64,000 nt of DNA. Source: an uncultured Draconibacterium sp. (lineage in GTDB: Bacteria > Bacteroidota > Bacteroidia > Bacteroidales > Prolixibacteraceae). The position numbers and the translations under genes are program-made. This document shows, one piece after another, positions 17,492 through 26,658 of the stretch. The stretch lies in the NCBI GenBank assembly GCA_947492175.1, contig CANLMQ010000007.1:139360-203359 (forward strand), read 5' to 3'. Positions within the stretch are counted from its first letter, which is position 1. Each line of letters starts with the position of its first letter. Under the pieces are notes generated by a model. It did no database searches. It was not told the origin of the DNA and saw only the letters and a list, made by a program, of their open reading frames with translations.

Positions 17492-17644
17492 TATTTTGTC
17501 GCTTTAGTTGTAATACAATTTCATATAATCGATTACCAACCCTATTACTACTTTAATGTTTATTTTTTTATGAAACTTTGGCAACCCCACAAATAAACCC
17601 CTACACAACAGAAACTTAACCAAAGTATTTATTTGAAAATATTT

Positions 17645-18238
17645 TTACCCTTTACTGATAAAAAGAAATAAAAACATATCGGGCGATAGTTTTTCCCGGG
17701 CTATTTGAAGACCTTTGGCAAGATGCTTGTCAACCATTGTTGTGGAAATACTCATTTCTTCAGCTATTTCCCTAATTTTCTTTCCTTCCAGCCATTTTAA
17801 ACGAAAGGCTACCTGACAGCGGTCTGGCATTTCTGCAATCACTTTTTCAAGTTCGACATTTAGCTTTTCTTCCATGGAAACAAAATCATCTTCCATCTCG
17901 AAACTTATAAGGTAAAGTTCCTCTGAAATCATCCGTGCAGTGGCTGTACGGAACTTATCTTCAACCACCTTCTTTTTTAATGAATTAAGGCACCTGTTTC
18001 TTACTAACGTAAAAAGGAAAGAAGAAAACTGACGTTCGGTATCTATAGTTTCTTTAAGGTTCCAAATTTGAACAAAAACATCCTGCACTAAATCTTCAGC
18101 TTCCTGACGATTGTACAAAAAGGTATTTGCGTAACTAATAAGACGAGGAAAATATAGTTGGAATAACCTCTCAAAAGCACGTTCACTACCCTGAGTGAAC
18201 ATATTAACAATATCTTTCTGGTTTTTCCCTTTTATCAT
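17645..18238 (-). CDS. ECF RNA polymerase sigma-70 factor, FecI-like
   Basis: At 197 residues this is a standard ECF sigma factor. Region 2 lies at about 22-92 (FERLFQLYFPRLISYANTFL, AEDLVQDVFVQIWN) and region 4 at about 128-180 (VIAEMPDRCQVAFRLKWLEG, IREIAEEMSISTTMVDKHLA). It heads module A, followed by FecR, STN-SusC and SusD, the usual Bacteroidota trans-envelope regulation set. It is predicted to drive transcription of the susC operon once released by FecR. Confidence 0.93.
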   Translation of the reverse strand: MIKGKNQKDIVNMFTQGSERAFERLFQLYFPRLISYANTFLYNRQEAEDLVQDVFVQIWNLKETIDTERQFSSFLFTLVRNRCLNSLKKKVVEDKFRTATARMISEELYLISFEMEDDFVSMEEKLNVELEKVIAEMPDRCQVAFRLKWLEGKKIREIAEEMSISTTMVDKHLAKGLQIAREKLSPDMFLFLFISKG

Positions 18239-18627
18239 TAATCAATAATCTTTGATAAGTTTCCCAACATTATTAAGTATTGCAATACGCTGTATCCTTA
18301 CAGTCTAACACGAAGTCATGATTTCATCATTGCAAAGTTGTAAGACCAAGAATCTGTCATTATTGAGTGAATATTTTATTTAACATAACAAACTCTTGTA
18401 GTATTTTCCTGTTTCCACAATAGCTACTTAAATTAGTTCTCTTCTGAAATTCTAATTTCAACAGGTCCCTCTGAGAAAAAAAGAACATATTAAGACCAAA
18501 ATAATAAGTTCTCTATTCTTCACTGTTCTGTATATTCTTTCTCTTTTTCGTTTAATAACAATCATTTTGACAATGCTTATCTTTACGTTGCACGGTACAA
18601 ATAAGTTCATTCCCAGCCTGATAAATT
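18239..18627. other. Spacer between the enzyme block and the sigma gene
   Basis: No coding potential was seen. It must contain the promoter of the ECF sigma gene (minus strand) and the 3' end of the long enzyme block. I see no convincing stem-loop with T-run, so read-through from the enzyme block into module A cannot be excluded. Confidence 0.5.
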
Positions 18628-19461
18628 TCATTTAACTGTTAGCTTTTTACCGTAGCATATTTTATCAACAATCGACACAAATTCATTAAATATTAATTGA
18701 TTGGAAGCGATAAGTGTTCCATTCTTTAGGTATTCTTCTTTCCCATTAAAATCGCAGACATTGCCACCTGCTTGCTTTACAATAAGAATTCCCGCAGCCA
18801 TATCCCAAGGGCTTAATCCCGACTCATAACGTCCGTCATAGCGCCCACACGCAACATAAGCCAAATCAGTAGCTGCAGAACCACTCTGCCTTAATCCATG
18901 AGTATTATATTGGAAATGATTAAATAAATCCATTAATTCGGAATAATTATATAGATAATTATGTGGTCTTCCAGTTGAGATGAGAGCATCTGAAATCCAC
19001 TCAACTGATGAAACTTGTATTTTTGCACCATTCAAATATGCACCACCGTCTTTCCAACTATAAAATGATTCGTTTCTTGTGATTTCATGGATGACTCCTA
19101 CGATTATTTCTTGATCTTTTTTTAAGGCCACACTTATAGCATAAGGAGTAGAACCATGTATAAAGTTTGAAGTACCATCTAAAGGATCAATAATCCAGCA
19201 ATAACCGTTACCGTTCCCCTGATCTATCGTTTTTTCTTCTGTGATGAAGTTTGCACCAGGGATAAGACCTGAAAGTTCTTTTACTAAGAGTCTTTCCGAC
19301 TCTTTATCCACATACGAGAAAAAGTCATTTACATTTTTTGTTTCTATATCCTGCCGCTGAAAGTTATTACTCTCATTTTTGATATAGCTGGCAACTTCAG
19401 AGACAATTTCTCTAACAGTTTCAGTAATTGACTTCAAGTTCTTTCGGTCACTGTTTTTCAT
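18628..19461 (-). CDS. Inositol-monophosphatase-family sugar phosphatase
   Basis: The 277-residue protein carries the family metal-binding motifs: EE at about 75-76 (FITEEKTID), DPLDGTSNF at about 92-100 and SPWDMAAGILIVKQAGG near 208-225. The family covers inositol-1-phosphatase, fructose-1,6-bisphosphatase-like enzymes and 3'(2'),5'-bisphosphate nucleotidase, all Mg2+-dependent phosphomonoesterases in the cytoplasm. It is the last gene of the long enzyme block, 55 bp behind the ribulokinase. That context would fit a sugar-phosphate substrate, but that is inference and a housekeeping role is possible. Confidence 0.85.
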   Translation of the reverse strand: MKNSDRKNLKSITETVREIVSEVASYIKNESNNFQRQDIETKNVNDFFSYVDKESERLLVKELSGLIPGANFITEEKTIDQGNGNGYCWIIDPLDGTSNFIHGSTPYAISVALKKDQEIIVGVIHEITRNESFYSWKDGGAYLNGAKIQVSSVEWISDALISTGRPHNYLYNYSELMDLFNHFQYNTHGLRQSGSAATDLAYVACGRYDGRYESGLSPWDMAAGILIVKQAGGNVCDFNGKEEYLKNGTLIASNQLIFNEFVSIVDKICYGKKLTVK

Positions 19462-19516
19462 CGTCTTATAATGGTCTCATTAGTCTAGAATATCCAAATC
19501 TAAATGGCATATCCAT

Positions 19517-21187
19517 CTAGTTTTCAACTTGGTTTTCAATAAAAGTTCCAAGATTCTTGTAATCCTCGTAAAGTATTTTGTACTTCTCTACATTCTCAGG
19601 AATTGGATGATATTCCATTTCAATACCCCCTCCCATTTTTTTCTGAGCTTCTGCAATGTTAGAATAAACTCCGGCAGCCACAGCAGCTGCCATTGCAGTG
19701 CCCAAAGCACAAGCCTGTTCCGAACGCGCAACTTTAATTGGCATATTCAAAACATCGGCAACAATTTGCATAACAAGTTTCGATTTTTTGGCCACACCTC
19801 CCAAAGCAATTACACCATCGATGCGAACACCTTCAGAAATAAAACGATCGTTGATAGCTTTTGAGCCAAAGGCAGTAGCTTCAACCAATGCACGGAAAAT
19901 ACGTGGTGCATCCGAACCAAGATTTAATCCGGCTATTGCACCTTTTAAAGCCTGGTTTGCATCAGGAGTGCGACGACCATTCATCCAGTCAAGTGCTACA
20001 ATTCCGCTATCTGCAATCGGTATTTTTTCTGCTTCAATACTTAATTTTGCAATTATTTTATCCGAAGTTTCGTCAATTAATTTCTGTTTTGTTGCTTCAT
20101 CTACCAAATCACTTTCAGCCAAAATATTTTTTAACGGCCATTCCAACAACCGTTTAAACCAGGCATAAATATCACCAAATGCTGATTGACCGGCTTCCAA
20201 TCCCATCATACCGGGAATAATTGAACCATCAACTTGTCCGCAAATTCCTCTTACTAGTTTACCTCCAACTTCTTCCATCGGAGCAATCAACATATCGCAA
20301 GTCGAGGTTCCCATAACTTTTGAGAGGTAATAGGGTTCAATTTCGGCACCTACGGCACCAAGATGCGCATCGAAAGCACCAACGCCAATTACAACATCGG
20401 TTGAAAGTCCTAATTTTTCAGCCCATTCAGGTGATAATTTTCCCGCTGAAACATCGCATGTATATGTTTCTTTGTAAAGTCTGTCTTTTAATCCTGCAAG
20501 CATCGGATCCAATTCCACCAAAAATTCTTCAGAAGGCAATCCTCCAAAAGCTTCGTGCCACATGGCTTTATGACCGGCAGCACAACGACTGCGTTTTAAG
20601 GTTTTTGGATTAGTATCTCCTGTCAGTAAGGCAGGAATCCAGTCGCAATGCTCCACCCACGAGTAGGCAGCACGGTAAACTCCAGCATCTTCGCGAATTA
20701 TATGTAACAACTTTGCCCAAAACCACTCTGATGAATAGATTCCACCTTCGAATTGGGTGAAATCAACATCCCATTTTTTAGCCAGTTCGTTAATTTGATC
20801 AGCTTCTTTAACAGCAGTGTGATCTTTCCACAAAACAAACATGGCATTTGGATTCTCCTCAAAACCAGGAGTCAACGCAAGTGGTGTTCCTTTTTCATCA
20901 ACTGCAACAGGAGTCGATCCTGTTGTATCAACTGAAATTCCAACTACATTTTCAGCCACACTTTTAGGGCACTGTTTCAAAGCTTCAGTGATGGTATATT
21001 CCAGACCTTCCAGATAGTCTTTGGGATGTTGACGAAATTGATTATTTGGCGCGTCGCAATATATTTGCTTTTGCCAACGCGGATAATTAAACACTACACT
21101 GGCCATCTCTTCGCCAGTTTCAACATTTACGATTAGCGACCGAACCGAGTCGGAACCATAATCTAAACCGATTGTATATTTTGCCAT
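19517..21187 (-). CDS. araB: Ribulokinase, FGGY family
   Basis: The 556-residue protein matches AraB-type ribulokinases in length and motifs: GLDYGSDSVRSLIVNVETGE at the N-terminus, PRWQKQIY, HCDWIPALLTG, VGAFDAHLGAVGAE, ALDWMNGRRTPDANQALKGA and ALGGVAKKSKLVMQIVADVL. It phosphorylates L-ribulose at O5 with ATP; the E. coli enzyme also accepts D-ribulose. No arabinose isomerase or ribulose-5-phosphate epimerase gene accompanies it, which is unusual for an L-arabinose pathway. Sitting next to three GH172 genes and on the same strand as a FucP symporter, it could act on D-ribulose derived from D-arabinose. The family assignment is strong; which ribulose it uses is open. Confidence 0.88.
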   Translation of the reverse strand: MAKYTIGLDYGSDSVRSLIVNVETGEEMASVVFNYPRWQKQIYCDAPNNQFRQHPKDYLEGLEYTITEALKQCPKSVAENVVGISVDTTGSTPVAVDEKGTPLALTPGFEENPNAMFVLWKDHTAVKEADQINELAKKWDVDFTQFEGGIYSSEWFWAKLLHIIREDAGVYRAAYSWVEHCDWIPALLTGDTNPKTLKRSRCAAGHKAMWHEAFGGLPSEEFLVELDPMLAGLKDRLYKETYTCDVSAGKLSPEWAEKLGLSTDVVIGVGAFDAHLGAVGAEIEPYYLSKVMGTSTCDMLIAPMEEVGGKLVRGICGQVDGSIIPGMMGLEAGQSAFGDIYAWFKRLLEWPLKNILAESDLVDEATKQKLIDETSDKIIAKLSIEAEKIPIADSGIVALDWMNGRRTPDANQALKGAIAGLNLGSDAPRIFRALVEATAFGSKAINDRFISEGVRIDGVIALGGVAKKSKLVMQIVADVLNMPIKVARSEQACALGTAMAAAVAAGVYSNIAEAQKKMGGGIEMEYHPIPENVEKYKILYEDYKNLGTFIENQVEN

Positions 21188-21226
21188 TATATTATTTTTA
21201 TTTATTTACAAAATTCTCTATTTGTA

Positions 21227-22369
21227 TTAGTTTACTTCTAAGTAATCTTTTGAAGGTAACTTGGGAAATTTGGCATGCGGCTCTTCCTGATACCAAAATG
21301 CTACGGAGGAAACATCGCTTTGCTGAGGCAGATAACGGCCGCCACTTCGCCACCCCAAATCCTGTATTGTTACTTTCAAATCCTTTTCAAAACGAATGGG
21401 ATCAACAATATGCCAACGATACATTCCAAAACGTTGATTGGCCTTGTAAGTTCCATCGGGTCGTATAACCTGATGCAATCCGGCATAGGCAGTGGAAAAT
21501 TCCTGGTATTGTCCACCACGATCAAAGTTATATGAACCACAGAAATAATCTTCCAGTCCGGTTCCACAAATAGTTGGAAAGTCCTTGTCTCCATCCATGT
21601 AAAACTTAATTTCTCCTTCGCCCCACCAACCGTTATTATTTACCTGCTGAGCCAAATAAGTTCCAACATAGTGACCTTTTCCCTCTATCCCTTCAATTAT
21701 TGTAATTGGTGTTTTATATGGATTCGGATTAACTCGACGGAATTGAGCATGAAAATACGCAGCATCATCTGGCACTTCCGTTTCACAATAATCGATCTGA
21801 TAATAAAGACGCATGGCTTTATCATCAATGTTTTCCATGGTAATTTTACACTTCTTGCGAAAAGGCATCTGCCAGTAGCAATTAAAGGCACTACCGGGAT
21901 TTACACATACTGCCAAGGAATTCAAGTGAGCATACTCACCCCATCCCATTCCGAAAAAATCACCAACAGGACATTCTACGGATGGTTCTTTTTCATCGTC
22001 CCAATAAATTCTTAAAACAGAGTTTCTCCATACCCCTGTCGGTGTCATCCAAATATGCTGGATACAACCCGACTCATTTATTTCGGCTAAAGTAAATGTT
22101 TGACCAGCTTCGATATTTATAAATGGATTTACTTTCCAGCCCTGACCTAAATCGCGGGCTGCATAACTAGCTGTTCCCTCTTCCAGAGTAGCCATTCCGC
22201 CTTTACCTTTTTCTCCATTAAAGTTTTCAGGACTAATAGAACGTGTTTTGGCATCGGATAAACGATACAAATTACTCAAATTTGTATTTAAACCGCTAAA
22301 TTTCTCTTGTGCATTGATCGTTAGTGTATACAATGCCGTCAAAACAACTATCACCAATAATTTTCTCAT
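21227..22369 (-). CDS. GH172 (DUF2961) enzyme, short form
   Basis: A 380-residue secreted protein (signal MRKLLVIVVLTALYTLTINA). The DUF2961 core is complete: CIQHIWMTPTGVW, VGDFFGMGWGEY, then GEGEIKFYMDGD and GTGLEDYFCGSYNFD near the C-terminus. The Glu residues of GEGE (about 248) and LED (about 270) correspond to the catalytic pair described for GH172. DUF2961 proteins were reclassified as GH172, with alpha-D-fructofuranosidase, difructose dianhydride and alpha-D-arabinofuranosidase activities. It lies 4 bp behind the 673-residue GH172 gene and 39 bp before araB. It lacks the extra N-terminal half-barrel and the C-terminal module of its two neighbours. Confidence 0.85.
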   Translation of the reverse strand: MRKLLVIVVLTALYTLTINAQEKFSGLNTNLSNLYRLSDAKTRSISPENFNGEKGKGGMATLEEGTASYAARDLGQGWKVNPFINIEAGQTFTLAEINESGCIQHIWMTPTGVWRNSVLRIYWDDEKEPSVECPVGDFFGMGWGEYAHLNSLAVCVNPGSAFNCYWQMPFRKKCKITMENIDDKAMRLYYQIDYCETEVPDDAAYFHAQFRRVNPNPYKTPITIIEGIEGKGHYVGTYLAQQVNNNGWWGEGEIKFYMDGDKDFPTICGTGLEDYFCGSYNFDRGGQYQEFSTAYAGLHQVIRPDGTYKANQRFGMYRWHIVDPIRFEKDLKVTIQDLGWRSGGRYLPQQSDVSSVAFWYQEEPHAKFPKLPSKDYLEVN

Positions 22370-22373
22370 GGTT

Positions 22374-24395
22374 TTATTTTTTTATAATTAAATAGTCTAA
22401 TCCGAATTTATCGGCCTCTGTATTTGCCGTGTTGGAGCCTTTTACAACAAGTTGCAAGGTATTCCTCCCTTTTCTAATTTTCCCTTCTTTGAAAAGAAGC
22501 TCTTTAAGACCTTTTTCGTTGTTGTATAAATCAAGATCTTCAAAGATTAGATCAGCATTGAGCAACACATCGACTATCACATAATTGGGAGCCTCGGTAA
22601 ATACTGCTTTCAATTGACCTTTTCGTTCTTTTTCTGAATAAAAGTAAACCTCCAATTCATCTCCTTTTTTAATACCCTGCCAGAGCAAATGATTACGGGC
22701 ACTCCATTCATACGACAGGAACGCCTGAGTGATTACCTCTCCTCCACTGATCGTACTGACTTTAAATCCCTCGCCTTCAAACCGCTCGGGGAACTTTACA
22801 GGAATCTGCACTCCCTCAACATTTTCCATCACTTCTGCCCGGGCATCCTTTGTTCCATACCAGAAAGTTGTTGGTGCATAATCCATCTGTATTTTCCCCC
22901 AGTGCCAAATCTCCATATCGAACTTCAATGATTTATTAAAGGGAATGCCATCGAGCGAACGCCAGCGACTGTTCACGGTTAAACCCGGACTTCTATTGCC
23001 ATCACCAGTAGGCTGCGCTAGAAAAGGTGACGAAAAATCAACTACACTGCACCAGGCATATCCGTAGTAATCTTCAGTACCTGTTCCAAAGTTGGACGGA
23101 AAGGATTCTCCATCCACGTAAATTTTTTCATCTCCTTCGCCCCACCAGTCATAACTATCATTAAAAAGGGTAAGCACATCGCCCACATATTTTCCTTTTC
23201 CGGAAATGGTCACATAGTTCACATCCTGTTTCTCAGCGGTTTCAATATCAGGATAATTTCTCCAGCTGGCATGAAAATAAAGGCTGTTCTCATCCCATTC
23301 CCAGGCTTCGTGGTGCATTTCCAGCTTAACCAGTTCCACATCTTCTTTCCCGAAATTATGAATCGTCACCTTCGCTGATTTTTTAAACGGCATAGGAAAA
23401 AACAGAGCCAGTTCACCATCCTCGTTAACAGAATTTAGCCATGTTTGGCAAGGTGAAATCTTATAGCCTGTTCCAAACAAGTCTCCTGTAGGAACCCAAA
23501 CGGTTTGTTGGCCATCAAACTCTATCGTAACCACGGTTGATCGCAGTGCCTGCTCCATATTCTTTGCCTGCAATTTGATCACCATTTTTTTGATTGCCCG
23601 ATTACCTTCAATGCTTGTTGTAAGAGACTTTCCAGATTGTATTGTTCCACTCATTGAAGCCTTTTTATACTCATCTGTAGAAATCGGATGTTGTGTTAGC
23701 TGAGTACTGACATTTGATACCGCTTCTGTGTATTTCCCGCTTTCCCAATCTTCCCTATGATATGTATCAACCAATGTGCCCAATTCATACTGCCGATAAT
23801 TAATCTGGTAGTACAACACATCATTTATACTTTCATCTGCTTTCTGATAAGTTACTTTACAGTGTTTTGCATAGGGCAAAGGGAAATAGAGGTTATGACC
23901 TGAAAACCAACCACCATTCTCCAGAAAAGGTGATGTAGTTTGCGAAAGAGGCTCCCCCACATGCTTATTAGATGAGACTATTTCATCAATTTGACCTTCT
24001 ATTTGAGGAACAGAACTATTGTCGAAATAGAACCGGATTGTTCCCATTGAAAATTGCTGAGCGTGCCATGTGCTCCAAAAACGAACAATCGCTCCAGGGC
24101 CATCAACATCCATAAGAACATGCTCGATGCGTCCTCCAATGGTATCAGTACGAACATACTGACTTGCATCTACATTATCAAACCATCCTTCCTCATCGGG
24201 TGCTATGGATTTTCGGGAGTAACTACTGGCCTGCTTCAATTTAAAATTATTCTGAGGGAACTTAGCCAATCCATCCCGGTCAACCATCTCTTTTAATAAT
24301 GAGTCGATGGACACTCTATTTATGAGACTTGTATTGCAAGCACCGAAAAAAACTAAAAGTGGTAATATCAAAATATTCATCCATTTTAAAGTCAT
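22374..24395 (-). CDS. GH172 (DUF2961) lipoprotein, long form
   Basis: The 673-residue product has a lipoprotein signal (VFFGAC). It contains an extra N-terminal jelly-roll half (IEHVLMDVDGPGAIVRFW, SGHNLYFPLPYAKHCKVTYQ) followed by the common DUF2961 half (VWVPTGDLFGTGYKISP, FPMPFKKSAKVTI). The catalytic stretch GEGDEKIYVDGE (Glu about 418) and GTGTEDYYGYAW (Glu about 439) has the 21-residue spacing I recall for the Bifidobacterium dentium GH172 enzyme. About 130 C-terminal residues form an additional sandwich ending DKFGLDYLIIKK. Predicted exo-acting alpha-D-arabinofuranosidase or alpha-D-fructofuranosidase in the periplasm or on the outer membrane. Middle gene of a GH172 triplet. Confidence 0.87.
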   Translation of the reverse strand: MTLKWMNILILPLLVFFGACNTSLINRVSIDSLLKEMVDRDGLAKFPQNNFKLKQASSYSRKSIAPDEEGWFDNVDASQYVRTDTIGGRIEHVLMDVDGPGAIVRFWSTWHAQQFSMGTIRFYFDNSSVPQIEGQIDEIVSSNKHVGEPLSQTTSPFLENGGWFSGHNLYFPLPYAKHCKVTYQKADESINDVLYYQINYRQYELGTLVDTYHREDWESGKYTEAVSNVSTQLTQHPISTDEYKKASMSGTIQSGKSLTTSIEGNRAIKKMVIKLQAKNMEQALRSTVVTIEFDGQQTVWVPTGDLFGTGYKISPCQTWLNSVNEDGELALFFPMPFKKSAKVTIHNFGKEDVELVKLEMHHEAWEWDENSLYFHASWRNYPDIETAEKQDVNYVTISGKGKYVGDVLTLFNDSYDWWGEGDEKIYVDGESFPSNFGTGTEDYYGYAWCSVVDFSSPFLAQPTGDGNRSPGLTVNSRWRSLDGIPFNKSLKFDMEIWHWGKIQMDYAPTTFWYGTKDARAEVMENVEGVQIPVKFPERFEGEGFKVSTISGGEVITQAFLSYEWSARNHLLWQGIKKGDELEVYFYSEKERKGQLKAVFTEAPNYVIVDVLLNADLIFEDLDLYNNEKGLKELLFKEGKIRKGRNTLQLVVKGSNTANTEADKFGLDYLIIKK

Positions 24396-24511
24396 ACATC
24401 TCTATTTAAAGTCCTATTTCCTGTTAATGAATTTTAAGGATAATACATGATGCTATTCGAAGCTCTCAAGACTGCAGCTCCTCACGTTTCATATATTGAT
24501 TCATCGATTTC

Positions 24512-26587
24512 CTATTGAATTAGTAAATAGTCGATTATCAAATCACAGTTTCCAGCATCGTTTTTTTTCGATAGCAACTTCACAACTAATAAATTGCTAC
24601 GCTCCAGATTTACCGCATCCAATTCAAATATTTGAGGTAGCGTATTATTAAGATTACTGTCCCAGGTGAGGATTTTCCTTCCATTAAGCTCTATCTCGTA
24701 GATTCCATTCGCAACAGAAGAACCAAGGGCAATTTGAGTCATACGGCTATGAGCATCCGCATCAAATTCAAAAGTGCGGGTTTCACCCAACTCTCCATTT
24801 CGCCACATCATAGCAACGCCCCCTGATACACTATTATCATAAAAGCCATAGGTGTTTTTATCAACTCCGATAATACGCATATTTTCACCTTCCAGCTTAC
24901 CATCTTCTGCTTCTGCTTTTAAAATATCAAACCGATCAAAAGCTAACTTAGCCTTCGCTCCTTCGTAATCAGCAATACTATTATCTTTGCCGCCTGGAAC
25001 CATATAATAGAATGTTGTTGGTGCAAAATTAAGTCTGGTTTTGGTCCAGTGCCACATCTCCATATCGAACTTGAGTGATTGGGCAAAAGGCATTGCATCC
25101 AGACCTCTGTAACGCATATTCACAGTCATATCGAACTTGAAATTACCTCCTCCAATTGGTTGCGACAGATAGGGGTGATTGAAAGGAGCATATTCACACC
25201 AGGCATATCCATAATAATCCTCAGTACCTGTTCCTATAATGGAAGGAAAAGTTTCACCATCCAGGTAAACTTTTTCATCACCTTCACCCCACCAGCTTTT
25301 CCAGTGTCCTCCTAAGGATGTATTAAAGAGTGTAATTACATCTCCCACGTATACTCCTTTTCCATTAAGAGTTACAAAGTTCATATCAAAACATCCGCCA
25401 TAACCAATACGCGCCTTGTTCTCTCCTGTTGAAAGAGCTGTAAACTGTTTCCAACTGGCATGAAAATACATTGAGTTTTGGGTCCAGCGGTATGGATGGG
25501 TAGTTATATTACCCGACAAGTGATAATGAACATTTCCAATATTTTCGAATGATATAATACAGTTTTCCCGGTAAGGCATGAGCCAGTAGACCGTCATACT
25601 TCCATCCTCTGTCACTTTGGAGTAATATGTGTCTGATGGATGTAACTCATAACCTGTACCAAAGAAATCGCCTATAGGACACCAAATTGTCTGAACACCA
25701 TCGAATTCACACTTTACGATAATATCGCGCAGTGCTCGTTTCAGATTGGTTCCTTCTATCTTCAAATTTAAACTACTGATTGCCTGCCCTTCCTGATCTA
25801 GCTTAACAGATTTCTCATTTCCAATTGGCAGCGACAGATTGAATATTTTCCCATCAACCACAGAAGTCCCGTTTGAACTTAGAACCTTGTTCACTTCCTG
25901 AAACAAAACTTTGTTTTGCTCAATCGACTTATCAGAGAAACTTTCGACCCTAGTTCCTTTGGCATATTCCCGAGCATTAATACAATAATATAAAGTTTCA
26001 TCTTTATTTACCGATCGCATCTCATAAGTCACTTTGCAGCTATTTGCAAATGGAATGGGCAGATAAAGGTTGTGCCCGCGCCTCATATAATTGGTTTGAG
26101 GTGACACAGACGAACTCAAAGGCGCGCCGACCACATTTTTACTGATAAAATCAATTAGCTTGGTTTCAATTACCGGTTTCGTGTTACCATCAAGGTAAAT
26201 GCGCAAAGTTCCTGCACCATGGTTATTACCTGTTATCCAAAATCGAACGATAGAACCAGCCCCCTGCATGTCCATCAATACACTTTCTTCGCGTCCCTCG
26301 TTATTTTCTACCCTGATAAACTGGTCGCAATCGGAATTGGCAAACCAGGTAGAATCATTGATGACATTTGAACGACGATCGTAACTACTAAACTGCTTAA
26401 AAGTATAATACGGATCTGGGTAACGCGTAAGCGCATCACGGTTAATCATCTCATCCAACAAAGATTGAAAGGTAACTTCCCCCTTCTTGACATCTTTCTT
26501 TGATTCTGCTCCAACCGCAGTAGTAACAACACAAAGGAAAAGACCAAAAGTTAATGTTTTACGAAGCATGATGTTTATTTTTTTCAT
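24512..26587 (-). CDS. GH172 (DUF2961) enzyme, long form
   Basis: The start at 26587 (MKKINIMLRKTLTFG) gives a normal signal peptide ending near TAVGA; the frame is open to 26650 but the extra residues do not look like a signal. The mature protein has the same architecture as the 673-residue neighbour: N-terminal half (ESVLMDMQGAGSIVRFWITG), C-terminal half (IWCPIGDFFGTGYELHP), catalytic stretch GEGDEKVYLDGE and GTGTEDYYGYAWCEY (Glu about 434 and 455), and a C-terminal sandwich ending CDLIIDYLLIQ. It has no lipobox, so it may be periplasmic while its neighbour is anchored. The two long forms look like tandem duplicates that have diverged. Confidence 0.87.
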   Translation of the reverse strand: MKKINIMLRKTLTFGLFLCVVTTAVGAESKKDVKKGEVTFQSLLDEMINRDALTRYPDPYYTFKQFSSYDRRSNVINDSTWFANSDCDQFIRVENNEGREESVLMDMQGAGSIVRFWITGNNHGAGTLRIYLDGNTKPVIETKLIDFISKNVVGAPLSSSVSPQTNYMRRGHNLYLPIPFANSCKVTYEMRSVNKDETLYYCINAREYAKGTRVESFSDKSIEQNKVLFQEVNKVLSSNGTSVVDGKIFNLSLPIGNEKSVKLDQEGQAISSLNLKIEGTNLKRALRDIIVKCEFDGVQTIWCPIGDFFGTGYELHPSDTYYSKVTEDGSMTVYWLMPYRENCIISFENIGNVHYHLSGNITTHPYRWTQNSMYFHASWKQFTALSTGENKARIGYGGCFDMNFVTLNGKGVYVGDVITLFNTSLGGHWKSWWGEGDEKVYLDGETFPSIIGTGTEDYYGYAWCEYAPFNHPYLSQPIGGGNFKFDMTVNMRYRGLDAMPFAQSLKFDMEMWHWTKTRLNFAPTTFYYMVPGGKDNSIADYEGAKAKLAFDRFDILKAEAEDGKLEGENMRIIGVDKNTYGFYDNSVSGGVAMMWRNGELGETRTFEFDADAHSRMTQIALGSSVANGIYEIELNGRKILTWDSNLNNTLPQIFELDAVNLERSNLLVVKLLSKKNDAGNCDLIIDYLLIQ

Positions 26588-26658
26588 TTCTATCCGTCTA
26601 AACAGTGTATGGATAATCATAACCGTAACAACCAATCGATTATCATACACTGACTAAT

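Noticed and set aside
18331..18340. TACAACTTTG (minus strand) as the -7 element of the ECF sigma gene promoter
   Set aside because: It matches the Bacteroidota TAnnTTTG consensus only partly and no -33 element lies at the right distance.
19698..20168. 156-codon open frame on the plus strand
   Set aside because: It is antisense to the ribulokinase gene and has no recognisable motifs or start context.
19517..26587. Ordinary L-arabinan locus
   Set aside because: AraB and GH43-like proteins would fit, but araA, araD, GH51 and GH127/GH146-type genes are absent and GH172 is not an L-arabinan family.
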